A stretch of DNA of 64,000 bases, taken from assembly GCA_900552135.1 (NCBI GenBank), contig URYN01000003.1:62001-126000 (forward strand), given 5' to 3'. This DNA comes from an uncultured Clostridium sp. (GTDB lineage: Bacteria > Bacillota > Clostridia > TANB77 > CAG-508). Below are positions 53,051 through 62,427 of this stretch, piece after piece (positions within the stretch are counted from its first letter, which is position 1; each line of letters begins with the position of its first letter). The position numbers and the translations under genes were made by a program. Below the pieces are notes generated by a model. The model saw nothing but the letters and a program-made list of their open reading frames with translations. It made no database searches and was not told the origin of the DNA.

Positions 53051-53365
53051 ATGGCGGGAAACTTTACTGAAATAGACGAAGAATTTGTGTGTGAAAACTG
53101 TGGAAAAAAAGTACCAAAATTGGGATATTCATGTCGAAACCATTGCCCATATTGCCTTCACTCAAAACATGTAGACATTAATCCAGGAGACAGGGCAGAG
53201 GAATGTCATGGAGACTTAGAACCAGTTGGAGCAGAAATAGATAGCAAAAAGGGATATGTAATAATATTCAAGTGCAAAAAATGTGGAAAATTACGAAGAA
53301 ATAAAGCTGCAAAAGATGATGATATGGACATGATAATAAAACTAACAGCAATGCATGACTATTAA
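53051..53365 (+). CDS. RNHCP domain zinc-finger protein
   Basis: 104 residues. The RNHCP signature reads YSCRNHCPYCLHSKHVD, with more zinc ligands in VCENCGKK and FKCKKCGKL. The C-terminus is KLRRNKAAKDDD. This is a small cytoplasmic zinc-binding family of unknown function. AGGAGG lies at 53000-53005, some 50 bases before the ATG, so the local ribosome site is weak. A strong terminator follows. Confidence 0.9.
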   Translation: MAGNFTEIDEEFVCENCGKKVPKLGYSCRNHCPYCLHSKHVDINPGDRAEECHGDLEPVGAEIDSKKGYVIIFKCKKCGKLRRNKAAKDDDMDMIIKLTAMHDY

Positions 53366-53378
53366 AAGTAATAAATAA

Positions 53379-53417
53379 AAAGGCCACCCAGTGTTGAAAC
53401 AGGGTGGCCTTTCTCTT
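53379..53417. terminator. Bidirectional terminator between RNHCP and U32 genes
   Basis: AAAGGCCACCC/GGGTGGCCTTT, eleven perfect pairs. Confidence 0.9.
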
Positions 53418-56035
53418 TAAATTATTCTATTCAAATTTCCATTTGTGTATTCTTGACCTTCTAGCTTTTTGCCGGCTTTACAAGCTACAATTATTTTATT
53501 AATTTCATCAATATTTTCATCTAATATATTTGCTCTTAATGAATAAGAAGGCAAGTCGTAGGTATCAATAGATGTAATTTTACTGTTATAAATTGATGTG
53601 ACCGTTTGAATATTGTCTGGCATAATTCTAAAGTTAAATCCCATTCTATCTTTTAAATAGAATTTTGAACTACCAGAGCATTTCATTTTACATTCTGGAT
53701 AACATTTATTGCTTTTTCCAAGTAAACAATACGAAGAATTCATTAAAATACTTCTTCCATAACAAATTATTTCGACTGGCAAAGAGCTGTTAATACATAA
53801 ATCTTGCAAAATAATTTTATTAAGTTCTATAGAAGGAGTAATAACATTTGTTCCTAACTTTTTAAGTTCATTTACAGAATTTTTATTAAATACATTTAGA
53901 GTGTAGTTTGCTATTATTTTATAATTTTTAATGTAACTTTTCAAAAACTCAAAACCTGCAATATTGGAAACGATAAATCCTTTTATATCGTAAGTTTCAA
54001 GAATATTTTCCAGAGTATTGAGCAACAAATTTTTATAATTTGCTTTTATGATAGTTGGCATGTATATATATAAATCGCCGAGTTCAGATAGTTCCTGTAT
54101 TTTTGAAGTATATTTTTTCATTGAGAAGAATTTTAAAGGAAGATATATATTATCTGCTCCAGAAATCTTTGAGTAGTCTAAATTTGTGTTGATGCTTTCA
54201 ATGAGTAATGAGATTTTTTTATTTTTCAAAGTATTTTTCTTACAAACTGGTGTTGAGCTAATATTAGTTTGAATATCAGAAAAGTATACAGAGTTAGTTG
54301 TTTTTGTGGCACTAGATGTATCTAAAATTTTTGTTGCATTTGAAGTTTCATAGACATTTGATTTTTCAAGAGTTTCTGAATTATTAGTAATATTTAAACT
54401 TCTAATAACATTAAAATCTCTTGTTGCATGGAAATTATTTAAAACAGCATTTTCCAACTTTTCTATTGCAGTTCTACGCAAACTATTTAAACCACTTATG
54501 CTTGGAATGTGCAAGTTTTCGTCCAAGTCGATATGAATAGTTTCTATGCGATAAGGAGTGTTTCCTAACTTAGAAAGTTGTTCTTTTAATCTTGTAGCAT
54601 CTACAGGACTCTTAACTGAATCCTCTGGGATAATGTCTGAAACTACATCAACATAAATGTTATTGTAGAATGGTGGCACATTTGCACTAATGCTTAAAGA
54701 AATAGGAAGATTCTTTTTTACATTTAGATAGCACGAAATTGGAATCTTTTTAATTTCTTTGTTTTCAGAATATGTAACTTTACATTCATCGCTCAAAGTC
54801 TTACTAGACAATTTATAAACTTTCAGACCAGCACGAATTTTTCCTTTCATTCTTCCCAATTTTACAATAGCACCTGAGTCGGCATTTTTAATGTTAGAAT
54901 TACATTTCATAAGTTCTGAAATTGTGTATTTTCCGGTTTCACCTTCGATAGAAATGCAATCACCTATAGCAATTTTTTCATTTAGTTTTATTGTAATATG
55001 GCCCTTATTTGCATTATAGTTTGCTATATTTCCAAGATAAAGTCCGATGTTATTTGGTTTTTCTTTATAAATTAAATTCTTATTTGGAGTAGATAATTGA
55101 TGACCCGTAGAAAATCCTCCACGATTGAATACTTGTAATAGTTCTTTTTTGTCTTTTTCATCAATAACAAAATCTCCATCATTTAAAGAAGAAAGTGCCA
55201 TATCAATATACTTTCTATAAATACGTGTAACAGTTGCAACATACTCAGGAGTCTTCATTCTGCCTTCAATCTTAAAAGAGTTAACTCCTAATTTTACAAG
55301 AGTTGGTAAGTTCTCCAAAGAACATAAATCCCTAGGAGAAAGCAGATAGCCTTTATCGATAGTATTTTCATCCTTAGAATTCTTTTCAATCAATTCATAA
55401 GGAAGTCTGCAAGGTTGGGCACATTTACCTCTATTACCAGAACGACCACCAACCAAACTTGAAAATAAGCATTGACCAGAATAAGAAATGCAAAGAGCAC
55501 CATGTATAAAGATTTCTAAATCAACCTTACAATTATTTCTTATATATTCAATTTCGTTAATAGGCACCTCTCTGGAAAGAACAACTCTTGAAAATCCCAG
55601 TTTTTCTAGCTCAAGAACACCTTCCAGATTATGTACAGACATCTGAGTACTTGCATGAACTTCAAGATTTGGAAAATTATCAATTAAATATTTTCCAAGA
55701 CCTAAATCTTGAACAATAATTGCATCAATTCCAAATTCATAAGCCTTCTTAGCAAGTAGAACTGCATCGGCAAACTCTGAATCAGTAATAAGAGTATTAA
55801 GAGTAAGATTAGTTTTAACATTTCTAATCTTGCAATACTCAATAACTTCCTTTAATTCCTCCAATGAAAAATTCTTTGCATTAGCTCTAGCACTAAACAT
55901 ATTAGCACCAAGATATATGCAATCTGCACCATTCTGAACCCCGGCTCTAACACAATCAAAATCTCCTGCAGGAACCAAGAGTTCGGGAACAGTATCCATA
56001 TGTGAATTCTCTAAAACATTATTATTTTTCGGCAT
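53417..56035 (-). CDS. U32 family peptidase-like protein
   Basis: 872 residues. The N-terminal half is a complete U32 domain: ELLVPAGDFDCVRAGVQNGAD, HASTQMSVHN, FIHGALCISYSGQC, then GGRSGNRGKCAQPCRLPYEL, the Cys-rich iron-sulfur-type motif. A linker region and a second, degenerate U32-like barrel follow, with its own cysteine cluster (CYPECKMKCSG) near residue 800. Long two-lobed U32 proteins of this type are related to RlhA/TrhP, which hydroxylate RNA, so peptidase activity is doubtful. The start at 56035 has AAAGGA; the in-frame ATG at 56053 overlaps that site. Confidence 0.88.
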   Translation of the reverse strand: MPKNNNVLENSHMDTVPELLVPAGDFDCVRAGVQNGADCIYLGANMFSARANAKNFSLEELKEVIEYCKIRNVKTNLTLNTLITDSEFADAVLLAKKAYEFGIDAIIVQDLGLGKYLIDNFPNLEVHASTQMSVHNLEGVLELEKLGFSRVVLSREVPINEIEYIRNNCKVDLEIFIHGALCISYSGQCLFSSLVGGRSGNRGKCAQPCRLPYELIEKNSKDENTIDKGYLLSPRDLCSLENLPTLVKLGVNSFKIEGRMKTPEYVATVTRIYRKYIDMALSSLNDGDFVIDEKDKKELLQVFNRGGFSTGHQLSTPNKNLIYKEKPNNIGLYLGNIANYNANKGHITIKLNEKIAIGDCISIEGETGKYTISELMKCNSNIKNADSGAIVKLGRMKGKIRAGLKVYKLSSKTLSDECKVTYSENKEIKKIPISCYLNVKKNLPISLSISANVPPFYNNIYVDVVSDIIPEDSVKSPVDATRLKEQLSKLGNTPYRIETIHIDLDENLHIPSISGLNSLRRTAIEKLENAVLNNFHATRDFNVIRSLNITNNSETLEKSNVYETSNATKILDTSSATKTTNSVYFSDIQTNISSTPVCKKNTLKNKKISLLIESINTNLDYSKISGADNIYLPLKFFSMKKYTSKIQELSELGDLYIYMPTIIKANYKNLLLNTLENILETYDIKGFIVSNIAGFEFLKSYIKNYKIIANYTLNVFNKNSVNELKKLGTNVITPSIELNKIILQDLCINSSLPVEIICYGRSILMNSSYCLLGKSNKCYPECKMKCSGSSKFYLKDRMGFNFRIMPDNIQTVTSIYNSKITSIDTYDLPSYSLRANILDENIDEINKIIVACKAGKKLEGQEYTNGNLNRII

Positions 56036-56125
56036 TATAAAATATCCTTTCAATAAATAAAAATCATAGCTAATTATTTTAAGCTCTTTATATATTGTAA
56101 CACACTTTTCTAAAAAATCATACTA

Positions 56126-56131
56126 TATAAT
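56126..56131 (+). promoter_or_regulatory. -10 region of the Cys/Gly-rich gene
   Basis: TATAAT at 56126-56131 with no convincing -35. The overlapping CATACTATA (56119-56127) also fits the -10 pattern of sporulation sigma factors E/K, which would suit a spore protein. Confidence 0.4.
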
Positions 56132-56157
56132 ATACAATGAAAAAGGAGGAATGAAAA

Positions 56158-56358
56158 ATGCAAGACGATAACAGAGGTAATTGCCCAAACAGTTGCGGAT
56201 GCGGATGCGATGAAGGACCAAGAGGAGGCTGTGGATGCGGAAATAATCCTTTTGGTGGATTATTCGGCGGAAACGGCTGTGGAGATAGCGGAATATTATT
56301 CTTTATAATCATATTCTTATTACTATTCACAAACTGTGGTTGTGGTTGTGGAAGATAG
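56158..56358 (+). CDS. Cys/Gly-rich small membrane protein
   Basis: 66 residues. The first 45 are Gly, Cys and Asn rich with repeated GCGC motifs; then one hydrophobic helix (ILFFIIIFLLLFT) and a short NCGCGCGR end. The ten or so cysteines could bind metal or crosslink. The layout resembles small coat-associated peptides of spore formers such as the YjcZ group, but the sequence is not a clear match. AAAGGAGG precedes the ATG. GC content is higher than its neighbours because of the Gly/Cys codons. Confidence 0.65.
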   Translation: MQDDNRGNCPNSCGCGCDEGPRGGCGCGNNPFGGLFGGNGCGDSGILFFIIIFLLLFTNCGCGCGR

Positions 56359-56424
56359 TAACAACTATACATTAAACATATAAGAATTAATTGACATGAT
56401 ATAATGAATTCATAAAGCAAATAG

Positions 56425-56466
56425 AAAAAAAGCTGGCACTTATAAAAATAGGTGTTAGCTTTTTTG
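56425..56466. terminator. Terminator between the Cys/Gly-rich gene and the Rpn gene
   Basis: AAAAAAAGCT plus GCAC pair with GGTG and AGCTTTTTT; usable in both directions. Confidence 0.75.
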
Positions 56467-56500
56467 GGTTGGTATGTTTTAGCAATAGCCATAAATATAA

Positions 56501-57376
56501 TTATGCGTTTTCATCAAGAATCTTTTGAACCTCTGATTCTGACATATCAACTGCTTGAGCAATTTGAGAAACAGTAAGATTCATAGAATGTAAATTTTTT
56601 ATTATCTTAACAATACTTTCTTTTTCGCCACGAAGTCGACCAGCTTTATAAATAGCTTTCTCGTCCATGATAGCCTTTTCTTTTAATTCGGCAATTCTTC
56701 TAAGTTGCTCATCTTTACTTCTTTCATGGACTTCAATAACTGCATCTTTAATATCATTATTCTTTTCCATAATTTCTTTAACCTCCCTAGAATTAGGGTC
56801 ATCTAAAAATAACATCCACTGTGCTTTTTTATCAAGCTTATTTTTATAGTATGTATTTTTAACCTTATCTAATTCTAGTATACAAATTTCGATGGAGTCT
56901 GTCAATACTAAATTTGGGTGATTTTTTTCGCAAAGTTTCCATACGGTTTCCATCTCAGAAATTGTTTGGGTGAGTTCAAGTGGATAATCAATTATTGCGA
57001 TTAATATAACTTTTTTTGCTTCTGCGTAGTCGTCACCACGCTTGATTTGGGAAGCATAAAGTCTTGAAAAATAAAAAAGTAAACGTTCAGCAAAGTTTGC
57101 TCTTTCGATGAGTTGAATTTCAACATCAACTTTTTCATTATTGTTGATGTCTAATTCTAAATCTAAAATGCCAAGCTTGTCATCAGGAGCATCACGTACT
57201 AAAATTTGGTCGTTATTAATTGTCATTTTCGTGATCTTCTCGTCAAGTAAAGCTTCGACAAAGGCTTTAGTAATTTTTTCATTGTTTTGATTAAAAATAC
57301 TTTGGAAAACAACATCATTCTTTGGTTTTAAAAGCTTTTTTTCTTCTGTTTGAACTGGTGAATTATTCTTTTTCAA
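56501..57376 (-). CDS. Rpn-type PD-(D/E)XK nuclease/transposase-family protein
   Basis: 291 residues from a TTG start that follows AAAGGTGG at eight bases; an in-frame GTG at 57388 overlaps that site. The N-terminal domain is the PD-(D/E)XK fold of the Rpn/PDDEXK_2 family (KNDVVFQSIF, then ILDLELDINNNEKVDVEIQL with the acidic/E-x-Q catalytic pattern, FYFSRLYASQIKRGDDY). A helical C-terminus with a short resolvase-like turn (LTVSQIAQAVDMSESEV) ends it. Such proteins promote recA-independent recombination in E. coli. They are often annotated as transposases, but no inverted repeats are seen here. Confidence 0.85.
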   Translation of the reverse strand: MKKNNSPVQTEEKKLLKPKNDVVFQSIFNQNNEKITKAFVEALLDEKITKMTINNDQILVRDAPDDKLGILDLELDINNNEKVDVEIQLIERANFAERLLFYFSRLYASQIKRGDDYAEAKKVILIAIIDYPLELTQTISEMETVWKLCEKNHPNLVLTDSIEICILELDKVKNTYYKNKLDKKAQWMLFLDDPNSREVKEIMEKNNDIKDAVIEVHERSKDEQLRRIAELKEKAIMDEKAIYKAGRLRGEKESIVKIIKNLHSMNLTVSQIAQAVDMSESEVQKILDENA

Positions 57377-57695
57377 TAATTGTCCCACCTTTCAAATTTA
57401 ATTTTATAGTGCAAAGAATAAAATATTAAATTATTAATTTGAAAATGCAAAAGAAAATAAGGGCTAAGAAATAAAATAATAGAAAAAATATTCATGACTA
57501 TAATAAAAGTATTATATGCTGAAAGTACTGTAAATGCAAGGAAAATCGTATGCCAAGAAACGACAACTGTATGTTGAAAATTGTGTGCAAATATTAAAAT
57601 AGAGAAGATTAATTCATAAGGTTCTGCATCCAATTTTGACAACTTTCCATTCTTACTGTATAATAGAACGGCATAAGAAATGGAGAAGTAAATAA
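57377..57695. other. Rpn-trmB intergenic region
   Basis: 319 bases between divergent genes. Only the trmB promoter at 57636-57664 is recognisable; an open frame on the minus strand here looks spurious. Confidence 0.5.
57636..57664 (+). promoter_or_regulatory. Consensus promoter of trmB
   Basis: TTGACA (57636-57641), exactly 17 bases, TATAAT (57659-57664). Confidence 0.85.
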
Positions 57696-58364
57696 ATGAG
57701 AATACGTTTTAAAAAGTGGGCAAGACCTGAATTAGAAGCAAGTGAATTTTATATAGATACCCCAGAAGAATACAAGGGCAAGTGGCAAACTTTATTTGAG
57801 AATGATAATCCAATACATCTTGAACTTGGATGTGGAAAGGGTGGATTTATCTCGCAGATTGCTCCTAAAAATATGGATAGAAATTATATTGCTATAGACT
57901 TGGTTGATGCAATGTTAGGACTCGCAAAGAGGAAGATTGAAGAAAATTATAAAGAACTGGAAAAAGAGCCTAAAAATATTTATATCACAAGATATGACAT
58001 AGATAGAATATTAAATATTTTTAATGAAAATGATAAAATTGATAGAATTTATATTAATTTCTGTAACCCATGGCCTAGAGGAAAGCATCATAAGAAGAGA
58101 TTAACTCATACAAGACAGCTTGAAAAATATAAGAAGTTTTTGAGTGATGATGGAATGATTTATTTTAAGACTGATGATGATAACTTGTTTATCGATAGTT
58201 TAACTTACTTTAAAGAGGCTGGATTTACTCTTGTAAAGGTTACCTACGATTTAGCTTCAGAAGAGAATTTCTGGAATGGGGAAGAAAACATTGAAACTGA
58301 GCATGAAAAAATGTTCAAAGAGCAAGGAATTAAGATAAAAGCTTTAATTGCAATAAAAATATAG
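57696..58364 (+). CDS. trmB: tRNA (guanine-N7-)-methyltransferase
   Basis: 222 residues. SAM-binding LELGCGKGGFI, the substrate motif INFCNPWPRGKHHKKRL (usually F-S-D-P-W-P) and the C-terminal TDDDNLFIDS and TEHEKMF segments identify TrmB, which makes m7G46 in tRNA. The Ser-Asp to Cys-Asn change in the P-W-P motif is a variation worth noting. It has a consensus promoter and a strong terminator, so is monocistronic. Confidence 0.93.
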   Translation: MRIRFKKWARPELEASEFYIDTPEEYKGKWQTLFENDNPIHLELGCGKGGFISQIAPKNMDRNYIAIDLVDAMLGLAKRKIEENYKELEKEPKNIYITRYDIDRILNIFNENDKIDRIYINFCNPWPRGKHHKKRLTHTRQLEKYKKFLSDDGMIYFKTDDDNLFIDSLTYFKEAGFTLVKVTYDLASEENFWNGEENIETEHEKMFKEQGIKIKALIAIKI

Positions 58365-58415
58365 AAAAGTGATAAAATTATTTAAAGCTTGAGGCAAGAA
58401 TTAAAAAATTTAAAA

Positions 58416-58460
58416 ATAAAAGTACTTATTTTAGGAAGAATCCTTTAATAAGTACTTTTT
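58416..58460. terminator. Bidirectional terminator of trmB and the amylase gene
   Basis: AAAGTACTTATT/AATAAGTACTTTT with an inner AGGA/TCCT pairing. Confidence 0.9.
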
Positions 58461-58472
58461 AATTTCGCAAAT

Positions 58473-59939
58473 TTAGTTTTCTTGTGGCTGTATTTTTGTC
58501 CATACTGAAACACTGCCACCATCAACATAGAATATGCCGTTTCCATCGTTATCAACATATACAGGCTCTTTCAAATTACCGGTATAATCGTAAAGAACGG
58601 TATTAGCCAAAGATTTTCCAACATTCATCTGCAAGCATCCGCCAATTGAATTTGTCATTATAACAACAAGTCCTGAATTTGGATGGGCAGTATCACCTTC
58701 ACGAACCCAGCCAATTATGTGTGAATCGTTGAAATAATCTGTTTGAACTCCATAAGCGATATTTTTCCTTAAATATAGCAATTTTTCTAACATATTTTTT
58801 TTATCTGAAATGTTCTTACTTGGAACACCATATAAATCCCCATAGAAAACTGTTGGTAGGCCGTCTTTTCTAAGAAGAATAAGTGAATAGGCAAGAGGCT
58901 TAAACCAGTCGTCAATCCAAGATGCCAAACTCTGGTCTGGTTCTGTATCGTGATTATCAACAAATGTAACAGCTTTGTCTGGGCATGTTCCAACAAGAGT
59001 TCCGTTAAAGATAGTTCTCATATCATAATTACCGTCACTGTGACATGCATTGAAAAAATTGTAATGAAGAGGAACATCAAATAAGCTAATCATGCGGTTA
59101 GTTTTATCAAGATAAGAGGTTAAAGATTCGATATTGCCACTCCAGTATTCGCCTACTGTAAATAAACTTTTTTGAGAGTACTCGTTTAATGATTTTAGCC
59201 AGTCTTCAAAGAATGAGGCACGAATGTGTTTTACTGCGTCTATTCTAAAACCATCTACCTTTGTTAAATCCAAATACCATTTGCCCCAGTTGGTTAGTTC
59301 TTCAACAACATCAACATTATTTAAATCTACGTCGCAACCCATTAGATAATCAAAATTTCCGTTTTCTTTATCTACAAGTTCGTCCCAGTGCTTACCATAA
59401 AATCTGAATACAGAGCTCTTTTTTTCGCTTTCGTCCCAATCTACACCATGAAAATGCGTCCAGTTCCATTTAAAAGGAGAATATGTGTTGCCTCTTCCAG
59501 GAAAAGTGAACTTGGTCCACGCAACTATTTCGTGTGGTTCAGCAACTTCTTCTGTTCTATTTGTAGGATTATCTTCTATCGCAATTACTTTTTCTGTTTC
59601 ATCTGCACCCATCTTTTGATTAAATACAATATCGGCAACGACTTTTAGTCCATTTTCATGCAAAGCTTGTATTGCGTCTAGATAGCCATTTTTTGTACCA
59701 TATTTTGTTGGAATGGCACCTTTCTGATCAAACTCTCCTAAATCATAAAGATCGTAAACTCCATATCCAACATCTTTTATACCGCTTGAAGCCTTATATG
59801 CAGGAGGTAGCCATATATAATTAAATCCAACTTTTGAAAGATAAGAAGCCTCTTTATATGCTGTGTTCCACAGACTACAATCAGCAGGAAGATACCATTC
59901 AAAAAATTGAATCATTATTTCATTTTCATTATTATTCAA
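58473..59939 (-). CDS. Cytoplasmic alpha-amylase (GH13)
   Basis: 488 residues from a TTG start that follows GAGGTGAT; the open frame continues upstream to 60383 but that part is antisense to the response regulator and has no ribosome site. No signal peptide: it begins with a short Asn-rich leader, then IMIQFFEWYLPADCSLW. GH13 region II GFRIDAVKH (nucleophile Asp, about residue 233), region III FTVGEYW (acid/base Glu) and region IV FVDNHDTEPDQ are intact. Region I reads VVADIVFNQK, with Gln where the conserved His of N-H-K is expected. Close to liquefying alpha-amylases (AmyA/AmyS) in length and order; likely degrades internal glycogen or imported dextrins. Confidence 0.9.
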   Translation of the reverse strand: MNNNENEIMIQFFEWYLPADCSLWNTAYKEASYLSKVGFNYIWLPPAYKASSGIKDVGYGVYDLYDLGEFDQKGAIPTKYGTKNGYLDAIQALHENGLKVVADIVFNQKMGADETEKVIAIEDNPTNRTEEVAEPHEIVAWTKFTFPGRGNTYSPFKWNWTHFHGVDWDESEKKSSVFRFYGKHWDELVDKENGNFDYLMGCDVDLNNVDVVEELTNWGKWYLDLTKVDGFRIDAVKHIRASFFEDWLKSLNEYSQKSLFTVGEYWSGNIESLTSYLDKTNRMISLFDVPLHYNFFNACHSDGNYDMRTIFNGTLVGTCPDKAVTFVDNHDTEPDQSLASWIDDWFKPLAYSLILLRKDGLPTVFYGDLYGVPSKNISDKKNMLEKLLYLRKNIAYGVQTDYFNDSHIIGWVREGDTAHPNSGLVVIMTNSIGGCLQMNVGKSLANTVLYDYTGNLKEPVYVDNDGNGIFYVDGGSVSVWTKIQPQEN

Positions 59940-60141
59940 AATTATCACCTCAATCAAAAATATTATAACATAAAAATTTAGGAATTCAATGCAAAAGTTA
60001 GTAAAATAGTGTATAATAATAATGCAAAAAAGTTGCAAACTGAACATGATAAGGACATACTTATTTAGTATAATATTATCGAAAAAATCTGGCAAACTGT
60101 AAATTGGCAGAATATATAATATGAGAAAGGGAAAATATATA

Positions 60142-60819
60142 ATGGAGAATGATTGCATACTTATTGTTGATGATGAAGAAAGAATGAGAAAATTAATTAA
60201 GGACTTTTTAAAACAAAAAAATTTTAGTACAATTGAGGCAGGAGATGGTGAAGAGGCATTAAAAGTTTTTAAAGAGAACGAGAATAGAATAAAGCTTATT
60301 CTTCTTGATGTAATGATGCCTAAATTGGATGGCTGGTCTGTATTAAGACAGATTAGACAAACTTCAAATGTTCCAATCATCATGCTTACAGCAAGAGGAG
60401 AAGAACAAGATGAATTATTTGGATTCGAGCTTGGTGTAGATGAATATATATCTAAACCATTCAGCCCTAAGATACTGGTTGCTAGAGTCGAGGCTATATT
60501 AAAAAGAACATCTATAGGAAACAGGGAAGAACAAGATTATGGTGGAATAAAAATTGATACTCAGGGAAGAACTGTAACTGTTGATGGAAAAAATATTGAA
60601 CTAAGCTTAAGAGAATATGAGTTGCTATTATACTTGGTAGAAAATCAAGGAATAGCATTGTCTAGAGATAAAATATTAAACAATGTTTGGAACTACGATT
60701 ATTATGGAGATTCTAGAACTATAGACAGTCATATAAAGAAAGTAAGACACAAGCTTGGCAAAAAAGGAAAATATATAGAAACAATAAGAGGAATAGGCTA
60801 TAAATTTGAAGTGAAATAA
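60142..60819 (+). CDS. OmpR family response regulator
   Basis: 225 residues. Receiver domain with acidic pocket ILIVDDEER, phospho-acceptor Asp56 in ILLDVMMPKLDGW, Thr in MLTARG and Lys in YISKPFSP. The winged-helix output domain ends RTIDSHIKKVRHKLG and TIRGIGYKFE. The ATG at 60142 is chosen over 60121 because the receiver fold begins at once and AAAGGG precedes it. It is 11 bases before its sensor kinase. Confidence 0.95.
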   Translation: MENDCILIVDDEERMRKLIKDFLKQKNFSTIEAGDGEEALKVFKENENRIKLILLDVMMPKLDGWSVLRQIRQTSNVPIIMLTARGEEQDELFGFELGVDEYISKPFSPKILVARVEAILKRTSIGNREEQDYGGIKIDTQGRTVTVDGKNIELSLREYELLLYLVENQGIALSRDKILNNVWNYDYYGDSRTIDSHIKKVRHKLGKKGKYIETIRGIGYKFEVK

Positions 60820-60830
60820 AGGAAGTAAAA

Positions 60831-62339
60831 ATGAGAAAAGTAAAAAGAAGATTTAAATCTGTACAAATGAAACTATTTGTAACGCTTAGTCTAGTAGTAA
60901 TACTAATTGTAGGATTGCTTATTGTAATGAATATTATAGTTTTAGAGGGGTTCTACATGTTCTCTAAAATCAACACTGTAAAAAAAGAATATCATAGAAT
61001 TAATGAGTTGTATAATACAGATGATGCTGCAATATTTAGTAAAATTAAAGATGATGCAACTGCAAATAATTTTGATATTGCAATAGAAAATGAAGCCTAT
61101 ACTTTACTTTTATCTACAAATGAAAACTTTACAAATACGTTAAATAAGAACACGGAAATTTTACATAAATTCAGAATTTTTGAGGGTGACAGAAATCAGA
61201 TTATATATACTCAAAACGAATATGTAATAAAAAAAATTGTAACAGGTGGATTTAATTCTATACTACTTGCTGGAACTTTGGATAATGGCTATAAAGTTTA
61301 TATTCAAATTCCGATTTCCGCCATTGAAGAAAGTGTTAGAATATCAAATAATTTATTGTTGATAATCGGTTCAATTGCAATACTCGTTGCAGCAATTGCA
61401 GCGTCTTATGTTTCAAAGCGTTTCACTAGACCAATCAGAGAGCTGAAGGGCATTGCAAATCAAATGTCGAAGCTAGACTTTAGCAAAAAATATGAGACAG
61501 ATTGTTCCGGAGACGAAATTGATGAACTTGGAAAAAGCATAAATGTTATGTCAGACAAGCTTGAAAGAACGATTGGACAGTTACGCAGTAGTAACATAGC
61601 TTTGGAAAGAGATGTAGAAGAAAAATCTAAAATAGACGAGATGAGAAAACAGTTCATATCAGACGTTTCGCATGAATTAAAAACTCCAATAGCACTTATA
61701 CAAGGTTATGCGGAAGGCTTAGTAGAAAATGTAAATACAGATGAAGAATCAAAGAAATATTATGCAGAAGTAATTTTAGATGAGTCTAACAAGATGGACA
61801 AGCTGGTAAGACAACTTCTTGAATTAATGAAATTGGAATATGGAAAACGAGAGTTTAATAACGAAAATTTTGATATTTGCGAATTAATCAGAGAAGTAAT
61901 AAGAAAATGTAAGGTAATGATTGATGAAAAGCAAATAAAGGAAGTAATATTCGAATGTGATAAACCAATAATGGTTTATGCTGATGAATTCTACATTGAA
62001 CAAGCCTTCACAAATTATTTTACAAATGCAATTAAGCATACAAAAGAAATAAATGGTGAAAAATATATAAAAATAGAAGTAAAAGAAAATAAAGATAAAA
62101 ACAATGCAAGAATTTCTGTTTTTAATACTGGTGAAAATTTATCAGTTGAAAATGTAGAAAGAGTTTGGGGAAGATTTTACAAGGTTGATGAATCCAGAAA
62201 TAGAGCTGATGGAGGAACCGGAATTGGACTTGCACTTGTTAAAGCAATAATGAATAATTATAACGAAAAATATGGCGTTGAAAACAAGCAAAATGGAGTA
62301 GAGTTTTATTTCGACATTTCCTTGACAACAGTCGAATAA
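60831..62339 (+). CDS. Sensor histidine kinase
   Basis: 502 residues. Two membrane helices (LFVTLSLVVILIVGLLIVMN and LLLIIGSIAILVAAIAASYV) flank an extracytoplasmic sensor of about 130 residues. A HAMP domain follows, then HisKA with His281 in VSHELKTPIALIQGYAEG, and the ATPase with FTNYFTNAIKHT, WGRFYKVDESRNR and GTGIGLALVKAIM. Pairs with the preceding regulator. The stimulus is unknown; the downstream membrane WG-repeat gene may be a target or accessory. Confidence 0.95.
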   Translation: MRKVKRRFKSVQMKLFVTLSLVVILIVGLLIVMNIIVLEGFYMFSKINTVKKEYHRINELYNTDDAAIFSKIKDDATANNFDIAIENEAYTLLLSTNENFTNTLNKNTEILHKFRIFEGDRNQIIYTQNEYVIKKIVTGGFNSILLAGTLDNGYKVYIQIPISAIEESVRISNNLLLIIGSIAILVAAIAASYVSKRFTRPIRELKGIANQMSKLDFSKKYETDCSGDEIDELGKSINVMSDKLERTIGQLRSSNIALERDVEEKSKIDEMRKQFISDVSHELKTPIALIQGYAEGLVENVNTDEESKKYYAEVILDESNKMDKLVRQLLELMKLEYGKREFNNENFDICELIREVIRKCKVMIDEKQIKEVIFECDKPIMVYADEFYIEQAFTNYFTNAIKHTKEINGEKYIKIEVKENKDKNNARISVFNTGENLSVENVERVWGRFYKVDESRNRADGGTGIGLALVKAIMNNYNEKYGVENKQNGVEFYFDISLTTVE

Positions 62340-62427
62340 AAAATTATAATTAAATAGAATTTTGCTAAAAAATAGGAATCTGTAACATCTAAAAAACGAA
62401 ACTAAAGAATTAAAAAGGAGATTTAGG

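Noticed and set aside
56501..57376. Rpn-type gene as an insertion sequence
   Set aside because: No terminal inverted repeats or target duplications are visible around it, so it is listed as a gene and not as a mobile element.
57373..57642. Minus-strand open frame of 89 residues between the Rpn gene and trmB
   Set aside because: It overlaps the trmB promoter and the Rpn start, has no convincing ribosome site, and its hydrophobic composition fits antisense AT-rich DNA.
59940..60383. Upstream extension of the amylase open frame (148 extra residues)
   Set aside because: It lies antisense to the response regulator gene and is a hydrophobic shadow; a TTG with a proper ribosome site at 59939 gives the normal GH13 N-terminus.
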